DNA from: Acidimicrobiia bacterium
GTDB taxonomy: Bacteria > Actinomycetota > Acidimicrobiia > Acidimicrobiales > Bin134
Direction of reading: 5' to 3'
Length of the DNA: 64,000 bases
NCBI GenBank assembly: GCA_009843865.1
Contig: VYCQ01000012.1
Span: forward strand, 1 to 64,000
Position 1 is the first letter of the stretch, and the number at the start of each line of letters is the position of its first letter. Positions 52,324 to 61,533 of the stretch are shown here, in pieces. The notes beneath the pieces are model-generated. The model saw only the letters and a program-made list of their open reading frames with translations. It was not told the DNA's origin and did no database searches. The position numbers and the translations under genes were made by a program.

Positions 52324-52938
52324 TCAATCATTGGTTATTTTTTCAGAGTTTGGATTTTGAGTGTTCTGGTTGCGAGAACGCTCTTGAGCAATGAGGCGAT
52401 CCAGCCAGGCCAGATCAGACTCCAGACGCTCTCTGTCGCGTTCAAACAGCGAGTACACATAGCGATCTAGCGATTGCTCGGGGCTGCGTTGGGCTATGGC
52501 TTGTAGGTGTACTAGATGGGCGCGGCGCAACTCGAACAGCCACAAGCGTCTTTCGGGAGGCAAGAAACGGCAAAATGCTAGCTGCAAGCGAAAGCGACGT
52601 TCATTGTTGGCATCGTCTTGAAGCAGCTCTAGCAGGTGGTCTTCGCCAGCCGCGGTGATGTGATACACCTTACGATTGCGTCCTGACTCGGCCCGATTGT
52701 TGCGACGACGGTTTCTGCGAACAGGGTTGGTGGCGGTCACCGTTAAGTTCTCAGCAGCGGCCTCTTGAATCTCCGCTGAGGAGGTTACCCAGCCTCGTCG
52801 CTCTAGGCGGGCTAGTGCCGGGTACAAGGCACCAAAGGAGGTGGCGTAACCACCCACTAAGGTCTTTAGCCGTTTGTTTAGCTCATAGCCGTGGAGGTCG
52901 CCCTCTTTGAGCAAGCCGAGCACTGCCAAATCCAACAT
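52324..52938 (-). CDS. PadR family transcriptional regulator
   Basis: 204 residues. The winged helix (LDLAVLGLLKEGDLHGYELNKRL, GALYPALARLERRGWV, KVYHITAAGEDHLLELL) is followed by a helical dimerisation part (LWLFELRRAHLVHLQAIAQR). It precedes ino1 on the same strand with a 39-bp gap, an arrangement common in actinobacteria, and likely controls it. Confidence 0.9.
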   Translation of the reverse strand: MLDLAVLGLLKEGDLHGYELNKRLKTLVGGYATSFGALYPALARLERRGWVTSSAEIQEAAAENLTVTATNPVRRNRRRNNRAESGRNRKVYHITAAGEDHLLELLQDDANNERRFRLQLAFCRFLPPERRLWLFELRRAHLVHLQAIAQRSPEQSLDRYVYSLFERDRERLESDLAWLDRLIAQERSRNQNTQNPNSEKITND

Positions 52939-52989
52939 CGTTAGACATTATATCGAATAGTTATATCTGCACAACTAGTGCAAAAGCAG

Positions 52990-54000
52990 TTATTGGTTGC
53001 GAATCCAAACCGTGCGTTGCGGGAAGGGAATTTCGATACCCTCAGCATCAAATGCGTACTTGATTCGAGCCCGCAAAATCCGGCCCACGTTCCACTGTTC
53101 GCTGGGGTCAGTTTTCACCACCAACCGGATTACCACAGCATCGTCAGCAAGCTTTTCCACGCCCCAAATAGCTGGTTCTTCCAAGATGGTGGCATCTTCG
53201 CGGTTTTCTTGCCATAGCTCGTCGGCCACACGCTTCATGACTTCGCTGGCTTGGTCAATATCGGTGTCGTAGCTCACACCAATATCCAAGATGGCCCTTG
53301 CCCAAAGTTGAGAGTGGTTGGCGGTGCGGCGGATTTCACCGTTGGGCACCGTCCACACCACGCCATTTACATCTCGCAAGGTGGTGGTACGCAAGCTCAC
53401 TGTTTCGATTACGCCGGAGGTGTCACCCACATCCACCACGTCACCCACGCCGAATTGATCCTCAATCAGGATAAAGATGCCCGCTAGAAAATCTCGCACT
53501 AGAGATTGGGCACCAAAGCCAACTGCTAAGCCAGCGATACCAGCACCGGCAATTAGCGGCGCTAGGTCGATGTTCAGCTCGCTTAGACACAACAGCGCAG
53601 CTACGGCCAGGATCACTGCTGAGGCCAGGCTCTTCAGCACAGTGGCGATGGTGGCGATGCGCTGAGAACTGCGTACTTGACGCTCGTTAATGCGATTGAT
53701 GGCCTTGGCAGCCACCGACCCAATGTCTAGCTTGCTTGCGGATTTAAGTTGCTCTTCGGTTGAGGTCTCGGCTTGACGCATCAAACGAGCCACTGCCCGC
53801 TCAATCAGCTTGTGAATGATTTTTTTGGCGATCCACGCCACCAACAAGATGAGAACGATCCGCAGAGGGCGCTCTACCACCCAGCCGATAATCTCAGCCA
53901 AGCGCTCGTTTTCGGTGTTGTCGAAAACCAATTCGCAGAAGAACCCCGGGTCAGGTCCGCAAGCATCGTTTACGGTTTGCGCGAGTATCTCAAGAGCCAT
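52990..54000 (-). CDS. MscS family mechanosensitive channel
   Basis: 336 residues. Membrane helices at the N-terminus, the pore helix region AGIAGLAVGFGAQSLVRDFLAG, then the beta domain (FGVGDVVDVGDTSGVIETVSLRTTTLRDVNGVVWTVPNGEI). It releases solutes on hypo-osmotic shock. Confidence 0.93.
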   Translation of the reverse strand: MALEILAQTVNDACGPDPGFFCELVFDNTENERLAEIIGWVVERPLRIVLILLVAWIAKKIIHKLIERAVARLMRQAETSTEEQLKSASKLDIGSVAAKAINRINERQVRSSQRIATIATVLKSLASAVILAVAALLCLSELNIDLAPLIAGAGIAGLAVGFGAQSLVRDFLAGIFILIEDQFGVGDVVDVGDTSGVIETVSLRTTTLRDVNGVVWTVPNGEIRRTANHSQLWARAILDIGVSYDTDIDQASEVMKRVADELWQENREDATILEEPAIWGVEKLADDAVVIRLVVKTDPSEQWNVGRILRARIKYAFDAEGIEIPFPQRTVWIRNQ

Positions 54001-54187
54001 TGGCTTAGGGTACCGGCGCTCAACGACAACATCTCATTTGTAGCTTTGGCTCTCCATTTATTGTTGTTTATTTCTGGTTGTCTACCCTTGGTTGTTATCA
54101 ATAAAGAAAATTGAGTGGAATAATATCAAGTTGAGGTGGTTGTCATTTGTTATAGGTAGCATTTCGAGGCAAAGTGAGGTAGATGTT

Positions 54188-56665
54188 GTGCTAGATCCCA
54201 ACCGGTGGACCTTAAAGACTAGGGAGGCCTTTAACGAGGCCACGGCCATGGCTCAGGCCCGCAGCAATCCTGAGGTGACACCCGATCACTTGTTGTTGGC
54301 GTTAATCGGCCAACCCGAGGGGGTGGTGTTGCCCGTGCTGCAACGTATCGAGGTTGCGTTGCCCGAGTTGCGTTCTCGTATAGAAGCAGAGCTTGTTAGG
54401 TTGCCCTCGGCTTACGGCACCGAGGTGCGCACCGATAGAGACCTCATCAAAACCATGGAGACTGCCGATGCTGCTCGCGTCGAGTTGGGTGATGAGTACC
54501 TGTCTACAGAGCATCTGCTGTTAGCCATGGCTGATCGGGTGGGCGTGGGTCGCAACCGCCTCTTAGACGCGCTTAGCGAGGTGCGAGGATCGCATCGGGT
54601 TACATCTGTCACGCCTGAAGAGTCGTTTCAAGCGTTAGAGAAGTATGGGCGAGAACTTACGGTATTGGCTAAAGAAGGCAAGTTAGATCCAGTGATCGGT
54701 CGCGATGAGGAGATTCGTCGCACCATTCAAGTGTTGAGCCGTCGTACCAAGAACAATCCGGTGTTGATCGGTGAGCCTGGGGTGGGCAAGACTGCCATTG
54801 CTGAGGGTCTAGCTCTGCGTATTGCTAGCGGAGATGTGCCTGAGGGTTTGAAGAATAAGCGGCTTGTGGTCTTAGACATGTCGGCAATGGTGGCTGGTGC
54901 CAAGTATCGCGGCGAGTTTGAAGAGCGGTTGAAGGCTGTTTTGAAGGAGATAACAGATGCTGACGGTCAAGTAATCACCTTTATCGATGAATTGCATACC
55001 ATCGTGGGCGCTGGTGCCGCTGAGGGTGCAATGGATGCTGGCAACATGATCAAACCCATGTTGGCCCGAGGCGAGTTGCACATGATCGGCGCTACCACGC
55101 TGAATGAGTTTCGCATCCACATCGAAAAAGATGCTGCTTTAGAGCGCCGTTTTCAACAGGTGTTTGTGGGCGAACCGTCGGTAGAAGATGCCATCGCTAT
55201 CTTGCGTGGCATAAAGGAGCGCTATGAAGTCCACCACGGCGTTCGTATTCAAGATGCCGCGTTGGTGTCCGCGGCGGTGCTGTCAGATCGTTATGTTACG
55301 GGTCGGTTCTTGCCTGACAAGGCCATTGATCTGGTGGATGAGGCAGCCTCTATGCTGCGTATTCAGATTGATTCTATGCCCACCGAGATTGATGTGGTAG
55401 ATCGCCGAACCCGTCAGCTTGAGATAGAGCAGGTGGCGCTGGCAAAGGAGTCGGATGCTGCTTCTACAGAGCGTTTAGAGTTGTTAGAGAAGGAGTTGGC
55501 CAACCTGCGTGAGGAGTTGGCTGGCATGCAGGCTCATTGGCAGTCTGAGAAAGAGGCCATCGGCCAAATCCGTATGCTCAAAGAAGAACATGATGCGCTA
55601 CGCACTGCGCTAGACAGAGAAGGCGACTTGGAGCGAGCCGCTGAGATTCGCTTTGGCAAGCTGCCAGAGTTAGAGCGGCAGATAGCAGAGGCTGATGAGC
55701 GGTTAGCAGAGCTTCAAGCTGACCGGCAGATGCTCAAAGAAGAGGTAGACCCAGACGACGTGGCAGCCGTTGTGTCGCGTTGGACGGGGGTGCCGGTGAC
55801 CCGCTTGTTGGAAGGTGAAACTCAAAAGCTCTTGCGTTTGGAATCGGTGTTGGGTGAGCGAGTAGTGGGTCAGGAGGAGCCAGTGCATCTTGTGGCATCG
55901 GCTATTCGTCGTAGTCGAGTTGGTCTAGCAGATCCCAATCGCCCTATTGGGACGTTTTTGTTCATTGGCCCTACTGGTGTGGGTAAGACAGAACTCGCTC
56001 GAACCCTAGCTGAGTTCTTATTCGACGACGAGCGGGCAATGGTGCGTATTGATATGTCGGAATACATGGAAAAGCATGCGGTGTCTCGCTTGATTGGCGC
56101 GCCTCCGGGCTATGTGGGCTTTGATGCAGGTGGGCAGCTTACCGAGGCAGTTCGGCGACGACCTTATGCGGTGGTATTGCTGGATGAAATCGAAAAAGCT
56201 CATTCCGATGTGTTTAACGTGCTCTTGCAATTGCTGGATGACGGTCGGCTCACCGATGGGCAAGGGCGCACTGTGGATTTTGCCAATACGGTGTTGATTA
56301 TGACCTCTAATTTAGCGGTTGATCCTAAGGAGTATTTCCGCCCTGAATTCGTGAACCGGATTGACGACATAGTGCGCTTTGGCGAGCTGAGCCGTGAGCA
56401 TCTAGGCCAGATCGCGGATCTTCAAATCCGTCGGTTGGTAGATCGTTTAGCTGGCAAACGTATTCATTTGGAGGTTGCCGTAGGCGTGCGTAACAAGTTG
56501 GCAGCAGATGGCCACGATTCGGCTTACGGTGCCCGTCCGCTTAAGCGGTTGGTTCAGCGAGAGCTAGCAGATTGTCTGGCCACCGCAGTATTAAGTGGCA
56601 GTATTGGCGAGGGCGACAGCGTTGCGGCTCAGCTTAATGATGACGGGGAGATCGTCGTTGCATAA
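54188..56665 (+). CDS. clpB: ATP-dependent disaggregase ClpB
   Basis: 825 residues from GTG 54188, where homologues begin ([17 protein letters not shown]); the open frame goes back to 54092 without support. N domain, first AAA+ ([15 protein letters not shown]), a coiled-coil middle domain specific to ClpB (about residues 375-500), second AAA+ ([17 protein letters not shown]). With DnaK it dissolves aggregates. After the sensor-1 Asn ([20 protein letters not shown]) about 20-25 residues usual in ClpB are missing, a short loop/helix deletion in the second AAA+ domain. Confidence 0.94.
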   Translation: MLDPNRWTLKTREAFNEATAMAQARSNPEVTPDHLLLALIGQPEGVVLPVLQRIEVALPELRSRIEAELVRLPSAYGTEVRTDRDLIKTMETADAARVELGDEYLSTEHLLLAMADRVGVGRNRLLDALSEVRGSHRVTSVTPEESFQALEKYGRELTVLAKEGKLDPVIGRDEEIRRTIQVLSRRTKNNPVLIGEPGVGKTAIAEGLALRIASGDVPEGLKNKRLVVLDMSAMVAGAKYRGEFEERLKAVLKEITDADGQVITFIDELHTIVGAGAAEGAMDAGNMIKPMLARGELHMIGATTLNEFRIHIEKDAALERRFQQVFVGEPSVEDAIAILRGIKERYEVHHGVRIQDAALVSAAVLSDRYVTGRFLPDKAIDLVDEAASMLRIQIDSMPTEIDVVDRRTRQLEIEQVALAKESDAASTERLELLEKELANLREELAGMQAHWQSEKEAIGQIRMLKEEHDALRTALDREGDLERAAEIRFGKLPELERQIAEADERLAELQADRQMLKEEVDPDDVAAVVSRWTGVPVTRLLEGETQKLLRLESVLGERVVGQEEPVHLVASAIRRSRVGLADPNRPIGTFLFIGPTGVGKTELARTLAEFLFDDERAMVRIDMSEYMEKHAVSRLIGAPPGYVGFDAGGQLTEAVRRRPYAVVLLDEIEKAHSDVFNVLLQLLDDGRLTDGQGRTVDFANTVLIMTSNLAVDPKEYFRPEFVNRIDDIVRFGELSREHLGQIADLQIRRLVDRLAGKRIHLEVAVGVRNKLAADGHDSAYGARPLKRLVQRELADCLATAVLSGSIGEGDSVAAQLNDDGEIVVA

Positions 56666-56672
56666 ACAGGGG

Positions 56673-58208
56673 TCAGCCGGTTTCGCTGATTGTTACTGAT
56701 TTGACGGTTACCGCCGGTTCGGGGCTTCCGCCTAGTGGGTTGCCGGGTTCGGCAACATGGCTAGCCAAGATTGCCTCGGCCACTACAAGGCTTGCGTCGT
56801 CCATTTGGCCGAACACCACATAGGTGCCCTGACTGTTTAGCAGTGCGGCGTTCTCGTTGACTGTGAAGAAGAACTGCGCGCTAGCGCTGTTGGGTGCTGA
56901 TGTGCGGGCCATGACGATCTGGCCCGGCTCGTAGGTAAAGTTTGATCCTTCGTCTATGATGGAGTAGCCAGGGCCAGGATCAGCTGGCGAGTTGGTGTGG
57001 GGAGCCCCTCCTTGGATGATGCCAATGCCGGGGTCGGTGCGGAATAAGAGCGTGTTGTCGTAGTAGTGATGCAGGGCCAGCACAGCGAAGTTGTTGGCAG
57101 TTATGGGTGTGTTTACCATGTCGAGAGCGACCCGTATCTCACCAGCGGTGGTGTCAAACACTGCGGTGTACTGAAGGGTTGGATCTAAGCAGAGGGGCTG
57201 AGGGTCCAAGAACTCCAAGATCACCGGCCCCGAGCCGTCGATTGGCGGGCATGAGTCCCAGGGGCCCGATTCGAAATGCTCAGACTCAAAGTCTCCTGTG
57301 TCGTTTAGATCAGAAGAGCCAAAATCAGACGAGTCAGTCTCAGTAGAGCTTGTCTCAGAGGGGTCAACATCAGAGGAGGTTGCGGCATCGTTTAGTAGCG
57401 CGATCTCTTCTGGTGTGAGGCATCTGTTCTGAAGTGCTTCAAGCTCGCGTACTAGTTCTCTCATTTCTTCTTCTTCGGCTTCTTCATTGTTAAGCATGAG
57501 GTCGATCATCTCGTCGGGGATGCCCTCGGCTACGCATTGTGCACTGGCTTGAGAAAGACCTTGTTGAACGTATTCTTCTTGGAGCAGTGTTCGAATGTCG
57601 ACGCAGGCTTGAAAGGTTGTGGTTGTTTCCTCTGCGCTGAGCCCAAAGGTTTCGTCTGTTTCTGCGATTAGTATGTTTTCTGCCACAGTTCGGATGCTCT
57701 CATCTGATGTTTCGGAGGCTATACAGGTTGCTATTTGTGGCGGCGTACCGTCAGCGGCGATTGTGCTTTCTAAAACGTCCCGCCAATCCAGGCAATTTAT
57801 TGAGCTGTCCACGATTGTGGAAATCTCAGCCTCGCTAATTGCAAATTCTTCACCCAGCGCAAAGTCGCCCCTCGTCTCATAGGCTGCGGTCATCGAATCA
57901 GGGTTGAGCCCGAGTTCGTTGAGGCGATTGTCTGAGAAGGTTTCAGCTATTTTGTTGGCCAGGCATTGCAGTCCATCTTCAGCCAACGCGTCCGACCCCA
58001 TTTCGTTGTTCAATAGCACTAAGAACATCGCATCAGCTAGCTCTTGTTGGGTCTGGGTGAGCATCCCAGCGGTGCTTGATGAGTCGGGGGTATCAACGGC
58101 CTCGGATTGGGTAGTCGCAGTAGCGATATCCTCTTCGCTACTACTGGAGCAAGCTGTCGCAAGCAGCGAGATTAATCCCAAGTATAAGAGTATTTTCGAC
58201 ATGCGCAT
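56673..58208 (-). CDS. Cyclophilin-type peptidyl-prolyl isomerase lipoprotein
   Basis: 511 residues. The signal peptide ends in the lipobox LATAC, so the protein is a lipoprotein. The first ~310 residues are acidic and helical with several Cys (DGLQCLANKIAETF, SINCLDWRDVL) and resemble no family I know. The C-terminal ~150 are a cyclophilin domain (FDTTAGEIRVALD, NNFAVLALHHYYDNTLLFR, GIIQGGAPH, SASAQFFFTVNENAALL). It likely folds exported proteins. Its start is 18 bp from the transposon end. Confidence 0.9.
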   Translation of the reverse strand: MRMSKILLYLGLISLLATACSSSSEEDIATATTQSEAVDTPDSSSTAGMLTQTQQELADAMFLVLLNNEMGSDALAEDGLQCLANKIAETFSDNRLNELGLNPDSMTAAYETRGDFALGEEFAISEAEISTIVDSSINCLDWRDVLESTIAADGTPPQIATCIASETSDESIRTVAENILIAETDETFGLSAEETTTTFQACVDIRTLLQEEYVQQGLSQASAQCVAEGIPDEMIDLMLNNEEAEEEEMRELVRELEALQNRCLTPEEIALLNDAATSSDVDPSETSSTETDSSDFGSSDLNDTGDFESEHFESGPWDSCPPIDGSGPVILEFLDPQPLCLDPTLQYTAVFDTTAGEIRVALDMVNTPITANNFAVLALHHYYDNTLLFRTDPGIGIIQGGAPHTNSPADPGPGYSIIDEGSNFTYEPGQIVMARTSAPNSASAQFFFTVNENAALLNSQGTYVVFGQMDDASLVVAEAILASHVAEPGNPLGGSPEPAVTVKSVTISETG

Positions 58209-58225
58209 GATCCTACCTATTTCTT

Positions 58226-58250
58226 GGGGCTTATATCCCTAAGTGTCGAA
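58226..58250 (+). repeat. Terminal inverted repeat, left
   Basis: GGGGCTTATATCCC..AAGTG.CGAA, facing inward; matches the right end at 61077-61101 in 20 of 25 positions. Confidence 0.75.
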
Positions 58251-58257
58251 GCGCCTA

Positions 58258-58374
58258 TCACGGCGCATCCTTGAACAGCGCGTTTGCGAGGTCTTCGGGC
58301 GTTCCCTCGAAGGTGAACACTTCGTCAGGATCGTAGGCATCCTCTAGTTCTGGCGGCGGTTCTTCTGACGGCAC
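58258..58374 (-). CDS. 38-residue acidic protein (GTPEDLA family)
   Basis: GTG start with AAGGAG six nt upstream, 11 bp after the nuclease gene. Sequence is Pro/Glu-rich at the start (SEEPPPELEDAYDP) and ends FTFEGTPEDLANALFKDAP. A broken relative stands at 8839-8961, and the conserved FxGTPEDLAxAL part shows the frame is real. It is the last passenger gene of the transposon; role unknown, possibly an accessory to the nuclease. Confidence 0.6.
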   Translation of the reverse strand: MPSEEPPPELEDAYDPDEVFTFEGTPEDLANALFKDAP

Positions 58375-58385
58375 GGCGCTCTCCT

Positions 58386-59099
58386 TCAAATCTCTCTGAA
58401 CAATTCAATGCAAGCGTTCAAGTCATCACGCCAAACGGCGAAGTCATACCAACCGCACCCGACGCAGCCTGACGGGTCATCCTTGTCGGCTGGTGCCCAA
58501 GTCCTGTTCCCCTCATAGAAGAACGCTATCCCGAATGGTGTGCCGCGCTGGCCTGTGTCGAAGCAGGTTTCACAAGACCGGCTCTTCAGCAGGTTGTGGC
58601 TTACGCTTCCGTTGGACGACTTCAACATCTGGAACTTGGCTCGTATGTCTTCGTCAGTCATCTCCGAGTAGTTGGTCTGGCCAACGCGTGTGTGCTCGTT
58701 CCAGCGGATCATGGGCAGCTTGTGGTCAATGGTCAACTGGCTCGGCGGGCGGCTGGTCATCTCCACAATGTCACGAAGTTCTAGCACTTGCTGGACCCGT
58801 TTGGCGAAGCCGCGCGGCAGCGACGTGGAAGGGATCGCCGGTTTCACTTCGCCCGTCCATCGGTCGTGGCGCGTGGTCTTGTCGCAATCCGAACACAGCC
58901 GGTCCTCGCTGAGTATCACCATGCCATCGCGCGACTGTGTACCGCGCTGCAATCCCTGTATCCCCGACCCTCCTGCTATCTGCGACGTTTGGACGTGGGC
59001 ATACTCGCACTCGCGGCAGTGCCATTCTTGATCGGAAAGCACAAGGTAAACCAAGTACACCTTGGAGTCCGGTTGGAACGCCCCCTCCAAGTCGCTCAC
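58386..59099 (-). CDS. Putative HNH-type restriction endonuclease
   Basis: 237 residues with several Cys pairs (CRECEYAH, CSDCDKTT, CETCFDTG, CVGCGWYD) that likely bind zinc, and a beta-beta-alpha-metal-like core TIDHKLPMIRW ... HNLLKSRSCETC, where the DH pair and the later Asn/His would form the site. It overlaps the methyltransferase stop by 4 bp, so a restriction role is likely. No named family is recognised. Confidence 0.65.
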   Translation of the reverse strand: MSDLEGAFQPDSKVYLVYLVLSDQEWHCRECEYAHVQTSQIAGGSGIQGLQRGTQSRDGMVILSEDRLCSDCDKTTRHDRWTGEVKPAIPSTSLPRGFAKRVQQVLELRDIVEMTSRPPSQLTIDHKLPMIRWNEHTRVGQTNYSEMTDEDIRAKFQMLKSSNGSVSHNLLKSRSCETCFDTGQRGTPFGIAFFYEGNRTWAPADKDDPSGCVGCGWYDFAVWRDDLNACIELFREI

Positions 59100-60085
59100 G
59101 CAAACATCCCCAAATCCGCTATCCGCTTGGCTGCTGTGTCGAATATCTCAGGGTCGCTCTCGAACGCCAGACAGCGCCTCTGCTTTTCCACAGCGGCGAC
59201 GATAGTCGCGGCGCTGCCAGCAAAAGGGTCCAGTACCAGATCGCCGGAATCACTGAACAGGTCGATGAACTCCGACAAGAGCGGGACGGGTTTCTGTGTG
59301 GGGTGGATGCGCTGCTGGGGCGACGGCGACTTGTGTGTGAACACGTTGTGGACGGCATGGCCGTTGAACTTTGTTCCCGGCCTCTTGCCGACCATGATCG
59401 CCTCCCACGCGTTGATCGGCTTGAATTTGTGGTTGAACGGGACAGGGTTGGTCTTGTGCCACACCATCGGCCCGACCGCCACCAGTCCGTGATCCTCGAA
59501 TATCTCCGAATACTCGCCTATCTGCGCCTGGGCGCAGAACACCACGGCCCATCCACCGACCTTCGGGAGAACGGCGCTGGTCCACTCTTCAGGAGGGGGA
59601 AAGCTGTTATCCCAGTCCCCGAAGTGTCCTTTTGGCATGATGAAGTCGCCGCCACCCTTGCGAGAGCGCCGGGGCACCTGCGTCTCGCAGGTATACGCCT
59701 TGCTGATGCTGTACGGCGGGTCGGTCAGAAGCAGATCAATTGATCCGTCGCCCAAAGAGGCAGCGCCTTCGATGCCGTCCCCAAACCTAAACTCGTAGAG
59801 ACTCCCGAATTGGTTTGCGGGGACTTCCACCAGGCCGTCTCCCTCAGCATTTTCTACGGCTGATATGACAGACAACACATCGCCGTCGGTGAAACACACA
59901 GCACCGTTGCTCACCCGCACTTCTCCCAACCGCAGCGCCTTACGCCCCTCATGCTTCTGCAACTCGATTGAATAGGTTTCAGCGTTTCGTCCCAGTACGG
60001 CATGGCTGATGTGGTGGCGGTGGTTCGGGAAGTTGTCGGATACCCACTTATTGACTTTGTACCGGATTTCCAGAAGTTTGCTCAT
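59096..60085 (-). CDS. DNA methyltransferase (beta-type) in the transposon
   Basis: 329 residues. Motif IV LLTDPPYSISKAY (about residue 120) precedes motif I LVLDPFAGSAATIVAAVE (about residue 285); the order is beta class and DPPY suggests N6-adenine, though N4-cytosine remains possible. HPTQKPVPLLSEFIDLFS is typical. The N-terminal ~100 residues are extra and may aid target recognition. It overlaps both the transposase (4 bp) and the nuclease gene (4 bp). Confidence 0.87.
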   Translation of the reverse strand: MSKLLEIRYKVNKWVSDNFPNHRHHISHAVLGRNAETYSIELQKHEGRKALRLGEVRVSNGAVCFTDGDVLSVISAVENAEGDGLVEVPANQFGSLYEFRFGDGIEGAASLGDGSIDLLLTDPPYSISKAYTCETQVPRRSRKGGGDFIMPKGHFGDWDNSFPPPEEWTSAVLPKVGGWAVVFCAQAQIGEYSEIFEDHGLVAVGPMVWHKTNPVPFNHKFKPINAWEAIMVGKRPGTKFNGHAVHNVFTHKSPSPQQRIHPTQKPVPLLSEFIDLFSDSGDLVLDPFAGSAATIVAAVEKQRRCLAFESDPEIFDTAAKRIADLGMFA

Positions 60086-61023
60086 GCTGCCAGTTCCTCC
60101 ATCCTTCTGCGGGCGTGTACGCCGTTGGCGATCAGCCGCTCATAGGTGAGCCGCTTGCGGTCCATGCCCCTCACAAGGCTTCCCATCTGGTCGATGGTGT
60201 GCTTGGGCCGCTCGTTGTGGCGGTGCAAGAACTCGGCCACGTAGCGATCCAGGTGCTCCGGCGAAATCTGGTGGTAGGTGCCGTGATACCCGCGTTTCAG
60301 TATCGACCAGAACGACTCCATGCCGTTGGTGTGGGCCATTCCATCGACGTACTGCCCGACCGAGTGCTTGACCGCCCGATGGCTGTAGCCCGCCTTCTTC
60401 AAGGGGAGGTAGCCCTTGGCCTCATCGGTCAGCACCAGCGCTCCCTTGTCGGCGTGGTCCTGGACCATCCCCACCAGGGAATCAGATGTCGTGTCGTCCA
60501 CCACGCGCGCAGCCACCTTGTTGGTGGAGCGGTCCCTCACACCGGCGACGATAGCCTTGCCCACCGGGCCTCCGGCGGCTTTCATCCGCTTGTGCTGGTG
60601 CTTGTTCTTCTCCAGCCCGCCGACATAAGTCTCATCGGCCTCCACCGGCCCGGAGAACAGGAAGTCCTCAGCAGCCATCGCTTCCCGCAGGCGGTGGAGC
60701 ATGAACCAAGCGGCCTTCTGGCCGATGCCCAAGTCGCGGTGCAGCTTCATGCTACTCACGCCCTTCAAGCTGGTCATCACGATGTAGACGGCGAACACCC
60801 AGGTCTGGTGGCCCATCTTGGAAGATTCCATGACGGTTCCCGTACGGACGCTGAACTTGCGCCCGCACTCCCTCTCGCGGCACCTGAACGACATCGTGCG
60901 GCGCTTCACGAGCCAGCGCTCGGCGGCGTTGTCGTTCGGGAACATCCGCAGAAGCTCGATCAGCGTGATCCCGTCGCGCTCGCTTCTCCCTGGCGCTTTC
61001 TTCTTCACTCTATCCATTTCCAC
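60082..61023 (-). CDS. IS1595 family transposase
   Basis: 313 residues of the ISXO2-like DDE type: VEADETYVGGLEKNKH, ALVLTDEAKGYLPL and NGMESFWSILKRGYHGTYHQ ... EHLDRYVAEFLHRHNER. The N-terminal zinc ribbon is incomplete: after NDNAAERWLVKRRTMSFRCR there is no CPxCG pair, only the second Cys pair (CRERECGRKFS), a loss of some 15-20 residues compared with usual members. The transposase may still be active or may need help. Confidence 0.9.
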   Translation of the reverse strand: MEMDRVKKKAPGRSERDGITLIELLRMFPNDNAAERWLVKRRTMSFRCRERECGRKFSVRTGTVMESSKMGHQTWVFAVYIVMTSLKGVSSMKLHRDLGIGQKAAWFMLHRLREAMAAEDFLFSGPVEADETYVGGLEKNKHQHKRMKAAGGPVGKAIVAGVRDRSTNKVAARVVDDTTSDSLVGMVQDHADKGALVLTDEAKGYLPLKKAGYSHRAVKHSVGQYVDGMAHTNGMESFWSILKRGYHGTYHQISPEHLDRYVAEFLHRHNERPKHTIDQMGSLVRGMDRKRLTYERLIANGVHARRRMEELAA

Positions 61024-61076
61024 ATATTACTGGCGATGAGTGACAGTTTGTCCGTATAGCCTGTTCAGACACGGTT

Positions 61077-61101
61077 TTCGCCACTTTCAGATGTAAGCCC
61101 C
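61077..61101 (-). repeat. Terminal inverted repeat, right
   Basis: On the minus strand GGGGCTTACATCTG..AAGTGGCGAA; 20 of 25 match the left end at 58226. The transposase promoter must lie between this end and 61023. Confidence 0.75.
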
Positions 61102-61190
61102 CTCATTTTTAAGCTGGATTTTTTCACTGTAAGACATTGCAAGAATAGCATGAGATTTTATTCATGGGTTGCATGCCACTGTTGCAATGC

Positions 61191-61229
61191 GTATCGTTAG
61201 GTGGGTATCGTTAGGTATACTTAACTTAC
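61191..61229 (+). promoter_or_regulatory. Iron-box-like operator upstream of bfd-bfr
   Basis: GTATCGTTAGGT occurs twice (61191-61202 and 61205-61216), and TTAGGTATACTTAACTTAC at 61211-61229 resembles the DtxR/IdeR box TTAGGTTAGGCTAACCTAA (12 of 19 positions, by eye). An iron-dependent regulator may bind here. The rest of 61102-61190 shows nothing. Confidence 0.4.
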
Positions 61230-61300
61230 CAAGGAACTGATGCCAGAAGGGCTCAGTTCAGTTATCAACGATCAACCAACTAACAACAGAGTAAAAGCTA

Positions 61301-61501
61301 ATGATGGTTTGTCACTGTAAGGCCATTAATTCTGATTTCATTCGAGGGCACTTTGGCTCGACCACCCTGACCTTGGATGACCTGACCAAGCACTGTGGAG
61401 TTGGTAAGGACTGTGGAGCATGCCTAGATCAAATCGAGGCCATGCTGGCACAAATCACCGCTGATAGTGGCACTTCTGTATTTGTGGGGACTGCAAGCTA
61501 A
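61301..61501 (+). CDS. Bfd-like [2Fe-2S] ferredoxin
   Basis: 66 residues with the BFD cluster: VCHCKAI near the start and CGVGKDCGACLDQIEAML. Bfd reduces the heme of bacterioferritin to release iron. It lies 32 bp before the bacterioferritin gene, which is the expected partner. Confidence 0.88.
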   Translation: MMVCHCKAINSDFIRGHFGSTTLTLDDLTKHCGVGKDCGACLDQIEAMLAQITADSGTSVFVGTAS

Positions 61502-61533
61502 TTTTGGGGGTTAATTGGGTTAGCATCAAGCCC

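Larger units (their letters stand above)
58226..61101 (-). mobile_element. IS1595-type transposon carrying an R-M passenger set
   Basis: Bounded by imperfect 25-bp inverted repeats: 58226-58250 and 61077-61101 (20 of 25 identical, outer ends GGGGCTTA). Between them lie four minus-strand genes in one block: transposase, methyltransferase, HNH-like nuclease and a 38-residue ORF. Members of the IS1595 family are known to carry passenger genes. No convincing 8-bp target duplication is visible at the edges, so the insertion may be old or rearranged. Confidence 0.8.

Noticed and set aside
58937-59743. 268-residue open frame on plus over the transposon methyltransferase
   Set aside because: Antisense of a gene with full methyltransferase motifs; long by GC and codon bias only.
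60115-61059. 314-residue open frame on plus across the transposase gene
   Set aside because: It is the antisense of the IS1595 transposase, which has clear motifs; no family seen in the antisense product.
58218-61109. Target site duplication of the IS1595-type element
   Set aside because: TATTTCTT and CTCATTTT at the edges are only loosely alike; not a convincing 8-bp duplication.
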